NCBI GenBank assembly: GCA_003315335.1
Contig: QNRL01000001.1
Span: 62,001-126,000, forward strand
Length of the DNA: 64,000 nucleotides
DNA from: Pseudocitrobacter faecalis
GTDB lineage: Bacteria; Pseudomonadota; Gammaproteobacteria; Enterobacterales; Enterobacteriaceae
Direction: 5' to 3'
A program made the position numbers and the translations under genes. The notes under the pieces were generated by a model that saw nothing but the letters and a program-made list of their open reading frames with translations, was not told the origin of the DNA and ran no database searches. This document shows, piece by piece, positions 49,041 through 58,769 of the stretch (position 1 is the first letter of the stretch; each line of letters opens with the position of its first letter).

Positions 49041-50012
49041 TCCCAACAGCGGCGTGCGCGTAATACGTTGCTCGCCGCGAATCACCGCGCGGCCGCGCAG
49101 GAGAATGACGTCATCGCCAAAGGCTTCCACGACGGCATCGCCGTCAATCTCAACATGATGTTCGATCACCACGTCGCCGCGAATACGGGCACGCCCGTAA
49201 ATCAATACGTTATCATCAAGTAAAATTGGGCCTCCCTGAAGCCACGCGTGACCGCCGACGCGCACGTGATGCTTCAACAGACAATTCCCCTCAATGACCG
49301 CATTTTCAGCCACCTGTGAGCTGTAACGCAGGGTGGGGATGGCGTCTTCTCCGGCGCCGGCAACCACCCGTGCATTGCCATACACTTTCGCGCAGTCGCA
49401 GACCCAGACGTCATTTTCTGCGTTGCCTTCCAGCAGGGCGCGTTCGAAAATCTCCGCCCGGTGTTCAACAAACGCATAATTGACGATCGCTTCACCGTAA
49501 ATTTGAGCCTGGTGAACAACGCGTGAGCGGCTCACCGTCGCGTGGTCGTAAATCTGAAGCACCTGGTCGTTATCAGGCGTTAGCCCCTGCGCGGCAATCA
49601 CCTGGCTATGGTGCAAAATACGCGCGTTGCCAAAAAGATGGCACAATCCGCGCACGGTGGATGCCTGAATGGTGACGTTGTCACTTATTTGCGCGTGATG
49701 ACTGACTTTACTGCCATCTATCCAGGCCTCACCGCGAATATGTGCGCGATGGCTGACTTCGCACGCTTGCGTCAAACGGGCGTTTCCCTCGATCCAGGCG
49801 CCTGCAAATACCACGCTATTTTCATCGTAGATCCAGCAATCACCTTGTTGACTCAGCGCATTTTCGTCGTCTACCCAACCGCCCGCGCTGCCTGCGACAA
49901 CATCGGCAAAGTCACGCAGGGCGATGATCTGCCGCACAGTCACGCTGCGCTTCTCGCCATCTTCTGTAAACAGGTGTGTTCGGGTCTGCTCGCTAAGACG
50001 GTATTTTTTCAT
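49032..50012 (-). CDS. ydcK: predicted left-handed beta-helix protein YdcK
   Basis: 326-aa protein, the same length as E. coli YdcK. Repeated imperfect hexapeptides ([20 protein letters not shown] and similar, residues about 75-315) predict a left-handed beta-helix of the acyltransferase type, but no catalytic residues can be named and the function is unknown. It is convergent with rimL, sharing 9 bases, and divergent from tehA. Confidence 0.9.
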   Translation of the reverse strand: MKKYRLSEQTRTHLFTEDGEKRSVTVRQIIALRDFADVVAGSAGGWVDDENALSQQGDCWIYDENSVVFAGAWIEGNARLTQACEVSHRAHIRGEAWIDGSKVSHHAQISDNVTIQASTVRGLCHLFGNARILHHSQVIAAQGLTPDNDQVLQIYDHATVSRSRVVHQAQIYGEAIVNYAFVEHRAEIFERALLEGNAENDVWVCDCAKVYGNARVVAGAGEDAIPTLRYSSQVAENAVIEGNCLLKHHVRVGGHAWLQGGPILLDDNVLIYGRARIRGDVVIEHHVEIDGDAVVEAFGDDVILLRGRAVIRGEQRITRTPLLGSL

Positions 50013-50124
50013 CGGTTATTCTCATCGCTTCGCACTAAGATAAACGTAGCAAATATTGCAGGTAGCGGGCGTTTAAAGATTACTTTAAAATGCATCTTCA
50101 AAATTAGTTGATAATATAAACAAA

Positions 50125-51123
50125 ATGAAGAAATCGAAGTGTGAGAGCAAAGTGTTGAACTTACCCGCTGGCTATTTTGGCATGGTGTTGGGGACCATCG
50201 GGATGGGGTTCGCCTGGCGTTACGCCAGTACGATTTTGCCGGTAAGCCGGGCGATTGGCGATGGTCTGGTCATTCTGGCCATCGTGATGTGGAGCCTGCT
50301 GGCGCTGGCGTTTGTCAGCCGCGTGATACGCTTTCCGCATAGCGTGATCGATGAAATGCGTCATCCGATTGCCAGCAGCTTTGTCAGCCTGTTTCCGGCG
50401 ACGACAATGCTGGTGTCAATTGGCGTTGCGCCGTGGAACAGGACGCTCGCGCTGGTGCTGTTTTCCGTGGGAGTGACGCTGCAACTGGCTTATGCCGCCT
50501 GGCAAACGGCGGGGCTGTGGCGCGGAGAGCATCCCGAAGGCGCCACCACGCCGGGGCTCTATTTACCGACGGTGGCGAATAATTTTATCAGCACCATGGC
50601 CTGCGGCGCGCTCGGTTTTAACGATGCCGGGCTGGCGTTTCTGGGGGCGGGCGTTATTTCCTGGATCACGCTTGAACCTGCGATTGTTCAGCGCTTGCGT
50701 AGCGGTGGCGAATTGCCGGTGCCGCTACGTACCTCGTTAGGGATTCAACTTGCCCCGGCGCTGGTGGCCTGTAGCGCATGGCTGAGCGTCAACGGCGGGC
50801 AGGCTGATGTCTTCGCCAAAATGCTGTTTGGTTATGGCCTGCTGCAACTGCTGTTTATGCTGCGCCTGATGCCCTGGTATCTGCGTCAGGCCTTTAATGC
50901 GTCGTTCTGGAGCTTCTCGTTTGGTATCTCCGCGCTTGCCACAACGGCGCTGCATCTGGGTCATGCCAGTGGCGTTGGTTTCTACCATCACCTGGCATTG
51001 CCGATGTTTATCTTTACCAATTTTATTATTGGCCTGTTATTGATACGCACGCTGGTGTTACTGCTTCAGGGGAAACTGCTGGTTCGTGTGGAGCGTTCTG
51101 TTTTAGAAAAAAGTAAGGATTGA
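50125..51123 (+). CDS. tehA: tellurite-resistance/dicarboxylate-type anion channel TehA
   Basis: 332-aa inner-membrane protein with ten predicted helices, of the TDT/SLAC1 family; the structure of a bacterial TehA is the model for plant guard-cell anion channels. Clear matches: [25 protein letters not shown] (N-terminal helix, family pattern), [14 protein letters not shown] near 88 and [19 protein letters not shown] near 145. Overexpression with tehB gives tellurite resistance in E. coli. The start codon choice adds two residues relative to E. coli (330). tehB follows by 2 bases. Confidence 0.95.
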   Translation: MKKSKCESKVLNLPAGYFGMVLGTIGMGFAWRYASTILPVSRAIGDGLVILAIVMWSLLALAFVSRVIRFPHSVIDEMRHPIASSFVSLFPATTMLVSIGVAPWNRTLALVLFSVGVTLQLAYAAWQTAGLWRGEHPEGATTPGLYLPTVANNFISTMACGALGFNDAGLAFLGAGVISWITLEPAIVQRLRSGGELPVPLRTSLGIQLAPALVACSAWLSVNGGQADVFAKMLFGYGLLQLLFMLRLMPWYLRQAFNASFWSFSFGISALATTALHLGHASGVGFYHHLALPMFIFTNFIIGLLLIRTLVLLLQGKLLVRVERSVLEKSKD

Positions 51124-51125
51124 TA

Positions 51126-51722
51126 ATGACGATTTGTGACGAAAACTACTTTAGCGAAAAATATGGCCTGACCCGCACGCATTCCGAGGTGCTGGAGGCG
51201 GCGAAAGTGATTAAGCCTGGCAAAACGTTGGATCTTGGCTGCGGTAACGGCCGTAACGCGCTCTACCTTGCGGCAAACGGTTTTGACGTGACCGCATGGG
51301 ATAAGAATCCGGCAAGCATCACTAACCTAGAATCCATCCGCCGTGAAGAGGGGCTGGAGAATGTGCAATCGGCGATTAAAGATCTCAACGCACTGCGCTT
51401 TGAAGGGGAGTACGATTTTATTCTCTCTACCGTTGTGATGATGTTCCTGCAACCAGAAACGATTCCTGGCTTAATTGCGAATATGCAACGTTGCACTAAG
51501 CCTGGGGGATTTAACTTGATTGTCGCGGCGATGGATACGGATGATTATCCTTGTACCGTGGGGTTCCCTTTTGCCTTTAAACCTGATGAGCTGCGCCATT
51601 ACTATGCAGGCTGGAACTTACTTAAATACAACGAGAATCCAGGTGAACTGCACCGAACTGATGCCAATGGTAATCGCATTAAGCTGCGTTTTGCCACGAT
51701 GCTGGCGCAAAAAACGGTGTAA
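51126..51722 (+). CDS. tehB: tellurite methyltransferase TehB
   Basis: 198-aa SAM-dependent methyltransferase that methylates tellurite and detoxifies it. SAM-binding motif [20 protein letters not shown] is near residue 38, then an acidic motif II (DVTAWDKN near 61). I chose ATG 51126 (MTICDENYF), matching the E. coli N-terminus, with AAGGA six bases upstream; a TTG at 51120 would add two residues and overlap the tehA stop. Co-transcribed with tehA. Confidence 0.95.
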   Translation: MTICDENYFSEKYGLTRTHSEVLEAAKVIKPGKTLDLGCGNGRNALYLAANGFDVTAWDKNPASITNLESIRREEGLENVQSAIKDLNALRFEGEYDFILSTVVMMFLQPETIPGLIANMQRCTKPGGFNLIVAAMDTDDYPCTVGFPFAFKPDELRHYYAGWNLLKYNENPGELHRTDANGNRIKLRFATMLAQKTV

Positions 51723-51759
51723 GCGCTAAAAATCGCACTCTTCTATTATTTATATTTTA

Positions 51760-51796
51760 AATTACCGGCTAAAAATTTCGCCGGTAATTTTTTTTG
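51760..51796 (+). terminator. rho-independent terminator of tehAB
   Basis: An 11-bp stem AAATTACCGGC/GCCGGTAATTT with a 10-base loop is followed by TTTTTG. Confidence 0.9.
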
Positions 51797-51919
51797 TTTG
51801 CCTGCTAACTAATTATTTTTTTTCTATAAATTGCGAGCGACAACCATTTTTGCAACAACACCTCAGGCATTCCTTTGCTATAACTCTTTTGAAATCGTAC
51901 CTCCACCAGGATCAAACCT

Positions 51920-52588
51920 ATGCGTGCTCATACGTTCTTTAAAGTTGCGGCTCTTGCCGGCGTTATTGCTTTGTCTGGTTGCGCGTCGAAAGTCGCGGAA
52001 CCTACGCAGTATTCTGGCTTTTTAAAAGATTATTCGAATCTACAGGAGACCACCTCCGCAACGGGTAAACCGACCCTGCGTTGGGTGGATCCTAATTACA
52101 ATCCGAAAAACTATGACAGTATTGTCTATAACCCGGTGACCTATTATCCGACGCCTAAACCCAGCACCCAGATTGGTCAAAAAGCGCTGGATGATATTCG
52201 TCAATACACCGATCAGCAGATTAAACAGGCTGTCTCACAGCATAAAAAAATTGTCGCGACGCCAGGCCCACATAGCCTGATTTTCCGTGGTGCGATCACA
52301 GCGGTAGACTCGACTAACGAAGGGCTTCAGTTCTATGAAGTGGTGCCTGTGGCGCTGGTGGTTGCTGGTACCCAAATGGCGACCGGGCACCGTACCATGG
52401 ACACCCATCTCTTCTTCGAAGGGGAGTTAATCGACGCGGCAACCCATAAACCGGTGGTGAAAGTGGTGCGTAAAGGCGAAGGGAAAGATCTCAATAATGA
52501 GGATACCCCGATGACGCTGCAAACCCTGAAACAGACCATCGACGATATGGCGGTGGATGCCGTTAAATTCGACCCGGCAATGAAATAA
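51920..52588 (+). CDS. ydcL: YdcL family outer-membrane lipoprotein
   Basis: 222-aa predicted lipoprotein, the E. coli YdcL length. The signal peptide ends at the lipobox LSGC (Cys21), followed by ASK, without an Asp at +2, so outer-membrane sorting is expected. The rest is a DUF3313 domain (VVPVALVVAGTQMATGHRTMDTHLFFEGELIDA in family form near 142-175). Function unknown; in E. coli it belongs to the RpoS-related set by report, which the sequence cannot show. Strong terminators flank it. Confidence 0.92.
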   Translation: MRAHTFFKVAALAGVIALSGCASKVAEPTQYSGFLKDYSNLQETTSATGKPTLRWVDPNYNPKNYDSIVYNPVTYYPTPKPSTQIGQKALDDIRQYTDQQIKQAVSQHKKIVATPGPHSLIFRGAITAVDSTNEGLQFYEVVPVALVVAGTQMATGHRTMDTHLFFEGELIDAATHKPVVKVVRKGEGKDLNNEDTPMTLQTLKQTIDDMAVDAVKFDPAMK

Positions 52589-52597
52589 AGACAAATT

Positions 52598-52622
52598 GGG
52601 TGGCGTAAGCCACCCGATTTTT
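52598..52622 (+). terminator. rho-independent terminator of ydcL
   Basis: A 7-bp stem GGGTGGC/GCCACCC with a GTAA loop is followed by GATTTTTTA on the plus strand. It also lies just after the convergent exporter gene. Confidence 0.85.
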
Positions 52623-53530
52623 TACGCTCGTTTCATTTTCAGGCGCGGCTTGATAAACCCGGCAGGTACCCGTGCAAACATCACCAGATTCCCGACTAAT
52701 ATCAGCACCAGTCCGATAATGGCGTTGGCATGCCACTGATAACCTTCGTAAATCGTTGAGAGCGTCAGCGCAACCAGCGGAAAGAGTAACGTACTGTACG
52801 CCGCGTTGCTGGCGCCGATTCTTCCTACCAACGTGAAGTAAGCGCCAAAGGCAATCACCGAACCAAAAATGGCGAGGTAGAACAGCGCACCGAGGTAGCT
52901 GATAGTCCACTGTGGCGTAAAGTTATCGCCGCGCAGCAGGGCGAGTGCGCCGATAATTAGCGTACCGTAGAGCATCGCCCAGCTATTGGTGGTTAGCGTT
53001 TCCAGCCCGCGTCGCTGGTGGCGGATGCTGAGCATATTTCCCAGCGAGAAGCCGTATGTGCCAAGCGCGCTGAGCAGAATTCCCGGCAACATCGTGCTGC
53101 TCAGCCCTGATACCTGAAGATCGTCCCAGAACAAGGTGATAATCCCAACCAGCCCCAGCAGTGCGGCGAGGTAAAAACGTCCCGGTGGCGTCTGGCGAAA
53201 AAAGAGAAAGCTGTTGATGGCGTTAAATAACACCGCCATCGAAAAAATCACCGATTCCAGCCCGGTGTTGATCCAGCTTGCGGCGGTATAAAAACACCAG
53301 AAGTTAAAGCCAAACACGCAGCATCCCTGCAAGACGCAAACCAGGTGGTCGCGTAAGGCAAGGCGACGCAAACGGTGTGTCAACAGCAGGATGGTCAACA
53401 TGGTGACGCTGGCTATCGCAAAGCGCCAGAAGATAGACACGGTAGCAGGCACCGGGCCTTGTTGTAAAAAGATGGCGATCCACGTTGTGCCCCAGATGGC
53501 CACAACCAGTATGTAGAGCAGTGCGTTCAT
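52622..53530 (-). CDS. EamA/DMT-superfamily exporter
   Basis: 302-aa inner-membrane protein with ten predicted helices and two EamA repeats (residues about 3-135 and 145-280). N-terminal WGTTWIAIFLQQGPVP is the typical EamA entry. The start at 53530 (MNALLYIL) follows AAGGA; an in-frame 55-residue extension reaches into the spacer shared with the AraC-type gene and lacks hydrophobic character. The pair lies between ydcL and ydcO, where K-12 has no genes. Likely exports a small amine or amino acid, by family; substrate unknown. Confidence 0.87.
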   Translation of the reverse strand: MNALLYILVVAIWGTTWIAIFLQQGPVPATVSIFWRFAIASVTMLTILLLTHRLRRLALRDHLVCVLQGCCVFGFNFWCFYTAASWINTGLESVIFSMAVLFNAINSFLFFRQTPPGRFYLAALLGLVGIITLFWDDLQVSGLSSTMLPGILLSALGTYGFSLGNMLSIRHQRRGLETLTTNSWAMLYGTLIIGALALLRGDNFTPQWTISYLGALFYLAIFGSVIAFGAYFTLVGRIGASNAAYSTLLFPLVALTLSTIYEGYQWHANAIIGLVLILVGNLVMFARVPAGFIKPRLKMKRA

Positions 53531-53712
53531 GTGCGTTCCTTGATGACCCTGAAAATGACAGTTTGACGCGGCGCGGTGGAGGGCGCTTGCAGCGCCTTGC
53601 CACTGACTTGCAAATTCTTGCGGATTTTTTGTGAGCAGGGTCGAACAACTCTGGCAATCATCGGCCTCGCTACATAGACTAGGTCTATGAATCATTGTGA
53701 CACTGACCGCTC

Positions 53713-54585
53713 ATGACACATTCCTACGCGACTCTGGAACGCCTGCAAAGTCAGAACGCCGTACTGCGTGATACGGTTGTGCTTAATTCAGGTATTCAGC
53801 TTGCGGCCTGGTACAATAATTGTGACACTGTCACCGTTGAGAGCGATCACCACACGCTTAGTCTTTACGTGGCGGATGGCTATGAAAGTTATCAGAAAAC
53901 GCCGCATGGCTGGAAAAATGGCGGGGGGCCGGACCGCTTCTGCCTGATGCCGCAGGCGTGTGAATCCACGTGGGATATTCGCGGCGATCTCTCTTTTGTT
54001 CATCTCTATTGCACCGACCAACATCTTAAACGTATCGGTGAGCAGATCTGGGATCGCAGCCCTGCATCCCTTCAGCTTGAAGAGAAATCCTTTGCGGATG
54101 ATGCCAAAATTACCGCGCTCTATCGTCAGTTCCTGTTAAGCTGCGACTGGCAGCAACCTGCAAACCAACTGACGCTAAGCAGCGCCAGCACACTGCTGTT
54201 GACGCATCTTATCCAGAATTACGCCTCCGTTAAGTGGCGGTTGCCAGCGGTGACGGGCGGCCTTGCGCCGTCGGTGCTGCGCAATGTGCTGGCGTGGATT
54301 GACGCGAATCTGTCACAACCGTTGACGCTTGCAGAGCTGGCCGCCCAGGCCGCGCTCAGCGAATACCATTTTGCGCGTATGTTTCGTCAGTCAACCGGCC
54401 TTGCACCGCACCAGTATGTGATGCAACGGCGGATGGATCACGCTCAACAACTGGTGCGTCACACCGCATTACCGCTTACCGACATCGCGCTGGCCTGCGG
54501 ATTTAGCTCGGCCAGCCATTTCAGCAATCGCTTCAAACGCGTGCATGGCATTACGCCATCGCAACTACGCGCGGCGCACCTTTGA
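53713..54585 (+). CDS. AraC-family transcriptional regulator
   Basis: 290-aa regulator with a C-terminal pair of helix-turn-helix motifs (LAELAAQAALSEYHFARMFRQSTG near 205-228 and LTDIALACGFSSASHFSNRFKRVHGITPSQLR near 255-286) and an N-terminal sensing domain. It is divergent from the EamA exporter with 182 bases between start codons, the usual layout of a regulator and its exporter target. Its end overlaps the convergent ydcO end by 21 bases. Inducer unknown. Confidence 0.88.
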   Translation: MTHSYATLERLQSQNAVLRDTVVLNSGIQLAAWYNNCDTVTVESDHHTLSLYVADGYESYQKTPHGWKNGGGPDRFCLMPQACESTWDIRGDLSFVHLYCTDQHLKRIGEQIWDRSPASLQLEEKSFADDAKITALYRQFLLSCDWQQPANQLTLSSASTLLLTHLIQNYASVKWRLPAVTGGLAPSVLRNVLAWIDANLSQPLTLAELAAQAALSEYHFARMFRQSTGLAPHQYVMQRRMDHAQQLVRHTALPLTDIALACGFSSASHFSNRFKRVHGITPSQLRAAHL

Positions 54586-55731
54586 TAACAATGCGTAACT
54601 CGCGCCACCGAGAATCAAACCCCAGAAAGCCGATCCGACACCCGCGAGTGTCAGGCCGCTGGCGGTCACCAGAAACGTGACCATTGCGGCGTCACGCTCA
54701 TTGTCCTGCTGCAGCGCCTGATACAGGCTACCGCTTAGCGTTCCCAATAGCGCCAGCCCCGCCAGCATCTCAATCCAGGCGGTGGGAAGCGATGCCATCA
54801 ATGCTGTTATCGACCCGCCAAACACCCCGGCAAACAGGTAAAACACGCCAGCCGCCGCAGCGGCGCGCCAGCGTTGTGCGGCTTGCGGATGGGCATCAGG
54901 GCTTTGGCAAATAGCGGCCGTAATGGCGGCGATGCAGATGGAATATACGCCAAACGGCGCGAACAGTAATGCCAGCGCGCCGGTAAAAATAATCAGCGGA
55001 GATGCGGGAATGCGGTAGCCCGATGCCTGTAATGTGGCAAATCCCGGCGCATTTTGCGAGGCCATGGTGACCAGGAAAAAAGGGATACCGACGCTTAACA
55101 GCAGCGCGGGAGTAAAATGTGGCGGGATAAATTCCGGGGCGACGAGAGTGAAAGAGAGCGTATTGCTCTGTACCTCGCCGCCCAGCCAGGCCGCCAGACT
55201 TCCTGCTATCAGCGCTGCTACTACTGTGTAACGTGGCGCGAAGACTTTACAGAGAAGCCAGGCGAGCAGCATGCTGCCGCAGAGGAGAAGGTGATTTTGC
55301 AGACTGGAAAACGCCTGTAACCCGAAGCGCAGTAAGATCCCCGCCAGCATCGCCGCCGCCAGCGAATGGGGAACCCATTTCATTAACCGGGCAAATAACC
55401 CAGTTATGCCGCATAAGACAATCAGTGCGTTTGAGAAGATAAAAATTCCCACGGCCTCGTTGAGCGTTGCGCCCTCTAAGCCGCCAACCAGTAGCGCCGC
55501 GCCTGGCGTTGACCAGGCCGTTAAAATGGGCGCTTTTTTCCATAGCGTCAACGCCAGCGTGCTGATCCCCATCATGAGACCCAGAGCCGTCATCCATCCC
55601 GCAATTTGCGTGGCGTTTGCCCCCGCAGCGGCAGCAGCCTGCCAGATGATCGCGGCTGAGCTGGCGTAGCCCACCAGCACGGCGACAAAACCTGCCAACA
55701 GCGTTGGAAAGGGGCAAAAACGAGTGAACAT
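54565..55731 (-). CDS. ydcO: BenE-family benzoate/H+ symporter-like protein YdcO
   Basis: 388-aa inner-membrane transporter with about 12 helices, of the BenE family (E. coli YdcO, 391 aa). Conserved: VGYASSAAIIWQAAAAAGA near 20-38, LTAWSTPGAALL near 70 and MASQNAPGFATLQASGY near 225. I chose ATG 55731 (MFTRFCPFP) with GAGGT upstream; a GTG 20 codons earlier runs into the ydcN promoter region. Substrate not proven for YdcO; benzoate transport is known for Acinetobacter BenE. It is divergent from ydcN. Confidence 0.92.
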   Translation of the reverse strand: MFTRFCPFPTLLAGFVAVLVGYASSAAIIWQAAAAAGANATQIAGWMTALGLMMGISTLALTLWKKAPILTAWSTPGAALLVGGLEGATLNEAVGIFIFSNALIVLCGITGLFARLMKWVPHSLAAAMLAGILLRFGLQAFSSLQNHLLLCGSMLLAWLLCKVFAPRYTVVAALIAGSLAAWLGGEVQSNTLSFTLVAPEFIPPHFTPALLLSVGIPFFLVTMASQNAPGFATLQASGYRIPASPLIIFTGALALLFAPFGVYSICIAAITAAICQSPDAHPQAAQRWRAAAAAGVFYLFAGVFGGSITALMASLPTAWIEMLAGLALLGTLSGSLYQALQQDNERDAAMVTFLVTASGLTLAGVGSAFWGLILGGASYALLSKVRRA

Positions 55732-55866
55732 ACTGACCTCTTGTGCGTTATAACGTCCAGTGAAACTGTAGCATTGAGCGTTATAGCGCACAAGTAGTGA
55801 TGTTTAACACAGGCTGGGCAGTAAACCTTTGATATAATGAAGCCGTTTCCGCACGGGAGAAGAGAT

Positions 55867-56448
55867 ATGAATATTGCACAACATCTTTCAGCCACGCTGA
55901 GATCGCTGCGCCAGCAGCGTGAATGGAGTCTGTCGCGGCTCGCGGAAGAGACGGGCGTGTCTAAAGCGATGCTGGGGCAAATCGAACGTAATGAATCCAG
56001 CCCGACGGTGGCGACGTTGTGGAAAATCGCTACCGGGTTGAATGTGCCGTTTTCGGTTTTTATCACGCCGCCGCAGGCTGATGCACCCGGGGCATTTGAT
56101 CCACAACAGCAGGCCATGATTGTCACACCGATTTTTCCGTGGGATCCGGTATTGTGCTTCGACCACTTTTCCATCGTGCTGTCGCCTGGTGCGTTAAGCG
56201 AATCGACGCCGCATGAAAAGGGCGTCATTGAGCACGTCGTTGCCATCAGCGGTACGCTGGATATGTATGTGTCGGGCGAGTGGTGCAGCCTGTCACCGGG
56301 AGAAGGGTTACGCTTTGCGGGTGACGAAGCCCATGCTTATCGCAACAGTAGCGACCAGCCGGTGCATTTTCATTCGTTGATTCACTACCCAAAAGAAAAA
56401 ACCGCAAGCGAGCTTGCGGTGCGTCATAGAGACAGTAATCATCAATAA
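55867..56448 (+). CDS. ydcN: XRE-cupin regulator YdcN (SutR)
   Basis: 193-aa regulator with an N-terminal lambda-repressor-like HTH (LRSLRQQREWSLSRLAEETGVSKAMLGQIERNE in family form, residues 10-42) and a C-terminal cupin domain (about 105-180, ending FHSLIHYPK). The E. coli protein (178 aa) has been called SutR and linked to control of sulfur-use genes. ATG 55867 follows GGGAGAAGAGAT; an upstream in-frame ATG lacks such a site. The C-terminus is about 15 residues longer than in K-12. Divergent from ydcO, which it may control. Confidence 0.9.
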   Translation: MNIAQHLSATLRSLRQQREWSLSRLAEETGVSKAMLGQIERNESSPTVATLWKIATGLNVPFSVFITPPQADAPGAFDPQQQAMIVTPIFPWDPVLCFDHFSIVLSPGALSESTPHEKGVIEHVVAISGTLDMYVSGEWCSLSPGEGLRFAGDEAHAYRNSSDQPVHFHSLIHYPKEKTASELAVRHRDSNHQ

Positions 56449-56637
56449 CGTGACGAGGAAATCCGGAATACGCACTCACTGTAATCGCCCCGGCGTGCGC
56501 GCGGAAATAGTTAATTCTTCGATACTTTGCCGGAAAAGAGAAATTGACCGCGCAGACGTGGTGGAAAAGTGTTTGGTCTGCGCCAGGATCTGACTACAAT
56601 AGCCGCCATTTTGACCCCAACGGATAACAACGACAGT

Positions 56638-58596
56638 ATGCGCCTGCAAAACCATCATCTTGAATTACTCAGCCCGGCCAGAGATACAGCGATTGCCCGC
56701 GAAGCCATTCTTCACGGTGCGGACGCGGTTTATATCGGTGGCCCAGGCTTTGGTGCTCGCCATAATGCCAGCAACAGCCTGAGTGATATTGCCGAACTGG
56801 TGCCTTTCGCCCATCGCTACGGCGCGAAGATTTTTATCACCCTTAATACCATTCTTCATGATGATGAGCTGGAACCGGCGCAGAAGCTGATTACCGATCT
56901 CTACGAGACCGGCGTGGATGCGTTGATTGTGCAGGATATGGGCATACTTCAACTGGATATCCCGCCCATTGAGCTGCACGCCAGTACGCAGTGCGATATC
57001 CGCAGCGTTGAGAAAGCAAAATTCCTTTCTGATGTGGGCTTCAGTCAGATCGTGCTGGCGCGTGAGCTGAATCTGCAACAGATTCAGGCAATCCATGAAA
57101 ACACCGATGCGACCATCGAATTCTTTATTCATGGCGCGTTGTGTGTGGCCTATTCCGGCCAGTGCAATATCTCCCACGCCCAGACCGGGCGTAGCGCTAA
57201 CCGTGGTGATTGCTCACAGGCCTGTCGCTTGCCGTATACCCTGAAGGACGACCAGGGGCGCGTGGTGGCGTTCGAAAAACATTTGCTGTCGATGAAAGAT
57301 AACGATCAAACCGCCAACCTCGGCGCATTGATCGATGCGGGCGTGCGCTCCTTCAAAATTGAAGGGCGTTACAAAGACATGAGCTACGTGAAAAATATCA
57401 CCGCCCATTATCGCCAGATGCTTGACGCGATTATTGAAGAGCGTGGCGACCTGGCGCGTGCTTCGGCGGGGCGTACGGAGCATTTCTTTATTCCCTCTAC
57501 CGACAAAACGTTCCATCGCGGCAGCACCGACTATTTTGTTAACGCGCGTAAAGGTGATATCGGCGCCTTTGACTCGCCGAAGTTTGTTGGTTTACCGGTC
57601 GGTGAAGTGCTGAAAGTCAGCAAAGATCACCTGGATGTGGAAGTGACCGAACCGTTAGCCAATGGCGATGGCCTGAACGTGCTGATTAAACGCGAAGTGG
57701 TGGGCTTCCGTGCGAATACGGTCGAGAAAACCGGTGAAAACCGCTATCGCGTTTGGCCAAACGAAATGCCTGCCGATCTGCATAAAGTACGCCCGAATCA
57801 TGTCCTGAACCGTAACCTTGACCATAACTGGCAGCAGGCGTTGCTGAAAACCTCCAGTGAACGACGCATCGGTGTGGATGTTGAACTGTCGGGTTGGCAG
57901 GAACAATTAGTGTTAACCATAACCAGCGAAGATGGCATCAGTGTCACCCATACGCTGGATGGCGAATTCGCCCCGGCCAACAATGCGGAGAAAGCCCTGA
58001 GCCAGTTGCAGGATGGCATCGCAAAGCTGGGTCAGACCTGTTATTACCCGCGCCGTGCCGACGTACTGTTAGCGGAAGCGTTGTTTGTGCCGAACAGCAT
58101 GCTGAACCAACTGCGTCGTGAAACCGTAGATATGCTGGAAACGGCGCGCCTGGCGGCGTATCAACGTGGCAGCCGTAAACCGGTTAGTACACCTGCGCCG
58201 GTGTATCCGGAAACGCATCTTAGCTTCCTGGCAAACGTCTACAACCATAAAGCGCGCGAGTTCTATCAGACCTTTGGCGTGAAGCTTATTGATGCGGCGT
58301 TTGAAGCGCATGAAGAGAAGGGCGATGTGCCGGTGATGATCACCAAACACTGTCTGCGCTTTGCCTTTAATCTGTGCCCGAAACAGGCGAAAGGATCGAT
58401 TAAGAGCTGGCGTGCCACACCGATGCAGCTCGTTCATGGTGATGAGGTACTGACGCTGAAGTTTGATTGTCGCCCGTGCGAGATGCATGTAGTCGGCAAA
58501 ATCAAGAATCACATCCTGAAGATGCCGCTGCCGGGAAGCGTGGTCGGGTCGGTTAGCCCGGATGAACTGCTGAAGACGCTGCCTAAGCGCAAGTAA
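56638..58596 (+). CDS. rlhA: 23S rRNA C2501 hydroxylation protein RlhA (YdcP)
   Basis: 652-aa member of the U32 peptidase-like family; the E. coli protein (653 aa) is needed for 5-hydroxycytidine at position 2501 of 23S rRNA. The U32 signature EFFIHGALCVAYSGQCNIS lies near 160-178. A cysteine set is formed by GQC, GDCSQACR and, near the C-terminus, NLC and DCRPCEMH, fitting the Fe-S cluster of this family. ATG 56638 (MRLQNHH) matches E. coli; 23 more in-frame codons upstream are promoter sequence. Confidence 0.96.
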   Translation: MRLQNHHLELLSPARDTAIAREAILHGADAVYIGGPGFGARHNASNSLSDIAELVPFAHRYGAKIFITLNTILHDDELEPAQKLITDLYETGVDALIVQDMGILQLDIPPIELHASTQCDIRSVEKAKFLSDVGFSQIVLARELNLQQIQAIHENTDATIEFFIHGALCVAYSGQCNISHAQTGRSANRGDCSQACRLPYTLKDDQGRVVAFEKHLLSMKDNDQTANLGALIDAGVRSFKIEGRYKDMSYVKNITAHYRQMLDAIIEERGDLARASAGRTEHFFIPSTDKTFHRGSTDYFVNARKGDIGAFDSPKFVGLPVGEVLKVSKDHLDVEVTEPLANGDGLNVLIKREVVGFRANTVEKTGENRYRVWPNEMPADLHKVRPNHVLNRNLDHNWQQALLKTSSERRIGVDVELSGWQEQLVLTITSEDGISVTHTLDGEFAPANNAEKALSQLQDGIAKLGQTCYYPRRADVLLAEALFVPNSMLNQLRRETVDMLETARLAAYQRGSRKPVSTPAPVYPETHLSFLANVYNHKAREFYQTFGVKLIDAAFEAHEEKGDVPVMITKHCLRFAFNLCPKQAKGSIKSWRATPMQLVHGDEVLTLKFDCRPCEMHVVGKIKNHILKMPLPGSVVGSVSPDELLKTLPKRK

Positions 58597-58597
58597 A

Positions 58598-58632
58598 ATC
58601 TACCCCCTCTCCCTTCGGGAGAGGGGGTAGAT
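58598..58632. terminator. 16-bp perfect hairpin after rlhA
   Basis: ATCTACCCCCTCTCCC pairs perfectly over 16 bases with its complement around a TTC loop, directly after the rlhA stop and before the convergent oxidase operon. No T-run follows. The core is related to the GGGAGAGGG palindromic repeat family; it probably acts as a two-way barrier. Confidence 0.7.
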
Positions 58633-58643
58633 AATGCCTATCG

Positions 58644-58769
58644 TCAGGATTTAAATCCGGCGGCGGTCATCATTAACCGAAATAAATATCCCACTACGGC
58701 CAGCGTTAATACGCTGCCGCCCCAGAGTGCAACCAGCCAGAACAGCCGCTGAAACCATGATTTTTGCAT
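58644..58769 (-). CDS. DUF2474 small membrane protein of the cytochrome bd operon
   Basis: 41-aa single-pass membrane protein (MQKSWFQRLFWLVALWGG start; one helix, residues about 10-33). DUF2474 proteins are regularly encoded at the end of cio-type oxidase operons and are likely small accessory subunits comparable in role to CydX, though not homologous by sequence that I can show. The ATG overlaps the stop of the preceding gene as TGATG, so its translation is coupled to it. Confidence 0.8.
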   Translation of the reverse strand: MQKSWFQRLFWLVALWGGSVLTLAVVGYLFRLMMTAAGFKS

